Positions 5,966 to 6,987 of a stretch of 6,987 nucleotides of DNA are shown piece after piece (within the stretch, counting starts at the first letter, position 1; the number at the start of each line of letters is the position of its first letter). The notes under the pieces are model-generated. The model searched no databases. It saw nothing but the letters and a program-made list of their open reading frames with translations, and had not been told where the DNA came from. The position numbers were made by a program, and so were the translations under genes. The stretch covers positions 1 to 6,987 of the forward strand of contig CAYGWX010000088.1 in the NCBI GenBank assembly GCA_964353855.1, written 5' to 3'. Source of the stretch: CAYGWX01 sp964353855 [NCBI: uncultured bacterium]. GTDB taxonomy: Bacteria > Edwardsbacteria > CAYGWX01.

Positions 5966-6987
5966 TGGCCGACCTCGCCAAGTTGGTCCTGGTCTTCGTC
6001 CTGGTCCTGTTCCTGGTGAGCCGGAGGCTGCCCCTGTGGATCGGGATGCTCCTCGGCGCGGTCCTCCTCGGATTCTCCTCCCTCCTTCCCCCGCTCGAGC
6101 TCCTCAGGGTGATGGGGATGGCGGCGGCCGAGAAGACGACCCTGACCCTAGTCATGGTCCTTTATCTCATCGCGGTCCTGGAGGACCTCCTGCGCACCTC
6201 CGGGATGCTGATGCGCCTGGTCGGATCCCTGGGCCGCATCTTCCGGGACCCCCGGGCGGTGGCCTCGTTCCTGCCGGCCTTGATGGGCTTTCTGCCCTCG
6301 GCGGGAGGGGCGATGTTCTCGGCGCCGATGGTGGCCGAGGCCACGAACGGGATGGGGCTGTCGGGGGAGAGGAAGGCCTTCCTGAACTACTGGTTCCGGC
6401 ACGTGTGGGAGTGCGTGTTTCCGCTCTATCCCGGGCTGATCCTGGCCGCGGCGATCCTGGGAATTTCGGTGGGGAAACTCTCCCTCTCGATGTGGCCCCT
6501 GCCCTTCGCGGCCATCCTGGCCGGCCTGCCCTTCGCCTACCGGGGAGCCAAGGTCGCAGGGAAAGCCGGAGAGCCCGGGCAGCTCCGCCCGGCGCTCCGG
6601 GACGCGAGCCTGACCATGCTGCCCATCGCGGCGATCATCGTGGCCGTCCTGGGGTTCAAGCTGAACCTGATGCTGGTGCTCGGTGCGGTCGTGTTCCTCC
6701 TGCTCCTGGCCCTGCGCTGGCCGCCCGGGAACCTCCTGCCCCTCCTCCGGCGGAGCTTCAAGCCCGCCACCCTGGCCATCGTGGTCGGGGTGATGGTGTT
6801 CAAAGGGGTGCTGGAGGCCACGGGGATCGTGAAGGAGCTGCCGGGGGTCTTCCAGGCCTACGGCATCCCCACCCTGTTCATCGCCTTCCTGATGCCCTTC
6901 CTGGTGGGGCTGATGACCGGCATCACCCAGGCCTACGTGGGGCTGACCTTCCCCATCCTCATCGGGCTGGCCCAGGGGCAGACCGCC
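5965..6987 (+). CDS. DUF401 family membrane protein, 3' end beyond the window
   Basis: An open frame of 341 codons runs from ATG 5965 to the window edge without a stop. The protein is very hydrophobic with about nine or ten membrane segments, starting with LVLVFVLVLFLVSRRLPLW (7-25). Conserved blocks I associate with the DUF401 family are FLPSAGGAMFSAPMV (109-123), NYWFRHVWE (141-149) with PLYPG (153-157), and the glycine-rich FLVGLMTGITQAYVGLTFP (322-340). The family is uncharacterised; its paired half-repeats recall ion/organic-acid transporters, but no substrate is established. TGATG overlap with the DMT gene and a strong Shine-Dalgarno indicate a two-gene transcript. Family lengths near 400 residues suggest that most of the protein is present. 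Confidence 0.85.
   Translation, partial: MADLAKLVLVFVLVLFLVSRRLPLWIGMLLGAVLLGFSSLLPPLELLRVMGMAAAEKTTLTLVMVLYLIAVLEDLLRTSGMLMRLVGSLGRIFRDPRAVASFLPALMGFLPSAGGAMFSAPMVAEATNGMGLSGERKAFLNYWFRHVWECVFPLYPGLILAAAILGISVGKLSLSMWPLPFAAILAGLPFAYRGAKVAGKAGEPGQLRPALRDASLTMLPIAAIIVAVLGFKLNLMLVLGAVVFLLLLALRWPPGNLLPLLRRSFKPATLAIVVGVMVFKGVLEATGIVKELPGVFQAYGIPTLFIAFLMPFLVGLMTGITQAYVGLTFPILIGLAQGQTA

Overview
The window carries a compact selenocysteine (Sec) decoding locus on the + strand, followed by a PLP-dependent sulfur amino acid enzyme and two membrane-transport genes. The order is: a gene remnant or small ORF (67-225), tRNA-Sec/selC (253-349), a Rho-independent terminator (374-409), a promoter-bearing spacer, selA (576-1946), selB (1948-3837), a Cys/Met-metabolism PLP enzyme (3834-5012), a second terminator (5046-5072), a DMT/EamA transporter (5087-5965) and a DUF401 membrane protein (5965 to the window edge, incomplete). 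All recognised genes lie on the + strand.

Organism. The selA-to-DUF401 genes are strongly GC-rich with G/C at most third codon positions, which also produces many long spurious antisense ORFs. tRNA-Sec has the bacterial form: an 8-bp acceptor stem, a 5-bp T stem, a long variable arm and an encoded GCCA end like E. coli selC. SelA and SelB are of bacterial type. A Gram-negative anaerobe such as a member of the Desulfobacterota/Deltaproteobacteria fits, but this is an inference from general gene content and no taxonomic marker is present. The first ~230 bases and the selC-selA spacer are visibly less GC-rich than the operon.

How the parts work together. SelA converts Ser-tRNA-Sec, made from the selC transcript, to Sec-tRNA-Sec using selenophosphate. 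SelB, a dedicated EF-Tu-like GTPase, delivers it to UGA codons that precede a SECIS hairpin. selC has its own sigma70-type promoter and terminator. selA-selB and the PLP enzyme look like one operon: the selA stop and selB GTG start are one base apart, and selB and the PLP gene share an ATGA overlap. A perfect GC-rich hairpin plus T-run closes this unit. No selD (selenophosphate synthetase) and no selenoprotein gene is visible here.

The most interesting points are the translational coupling of a cystathionine gamma-synthase/lyase-like enzyme to SelB, and the placement of a perfect palindromic terminator directly before a DMT transporter that lacks a conventional start codon and Shine-Dalgarno. 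I did not find strong evidence for a wholly new system.
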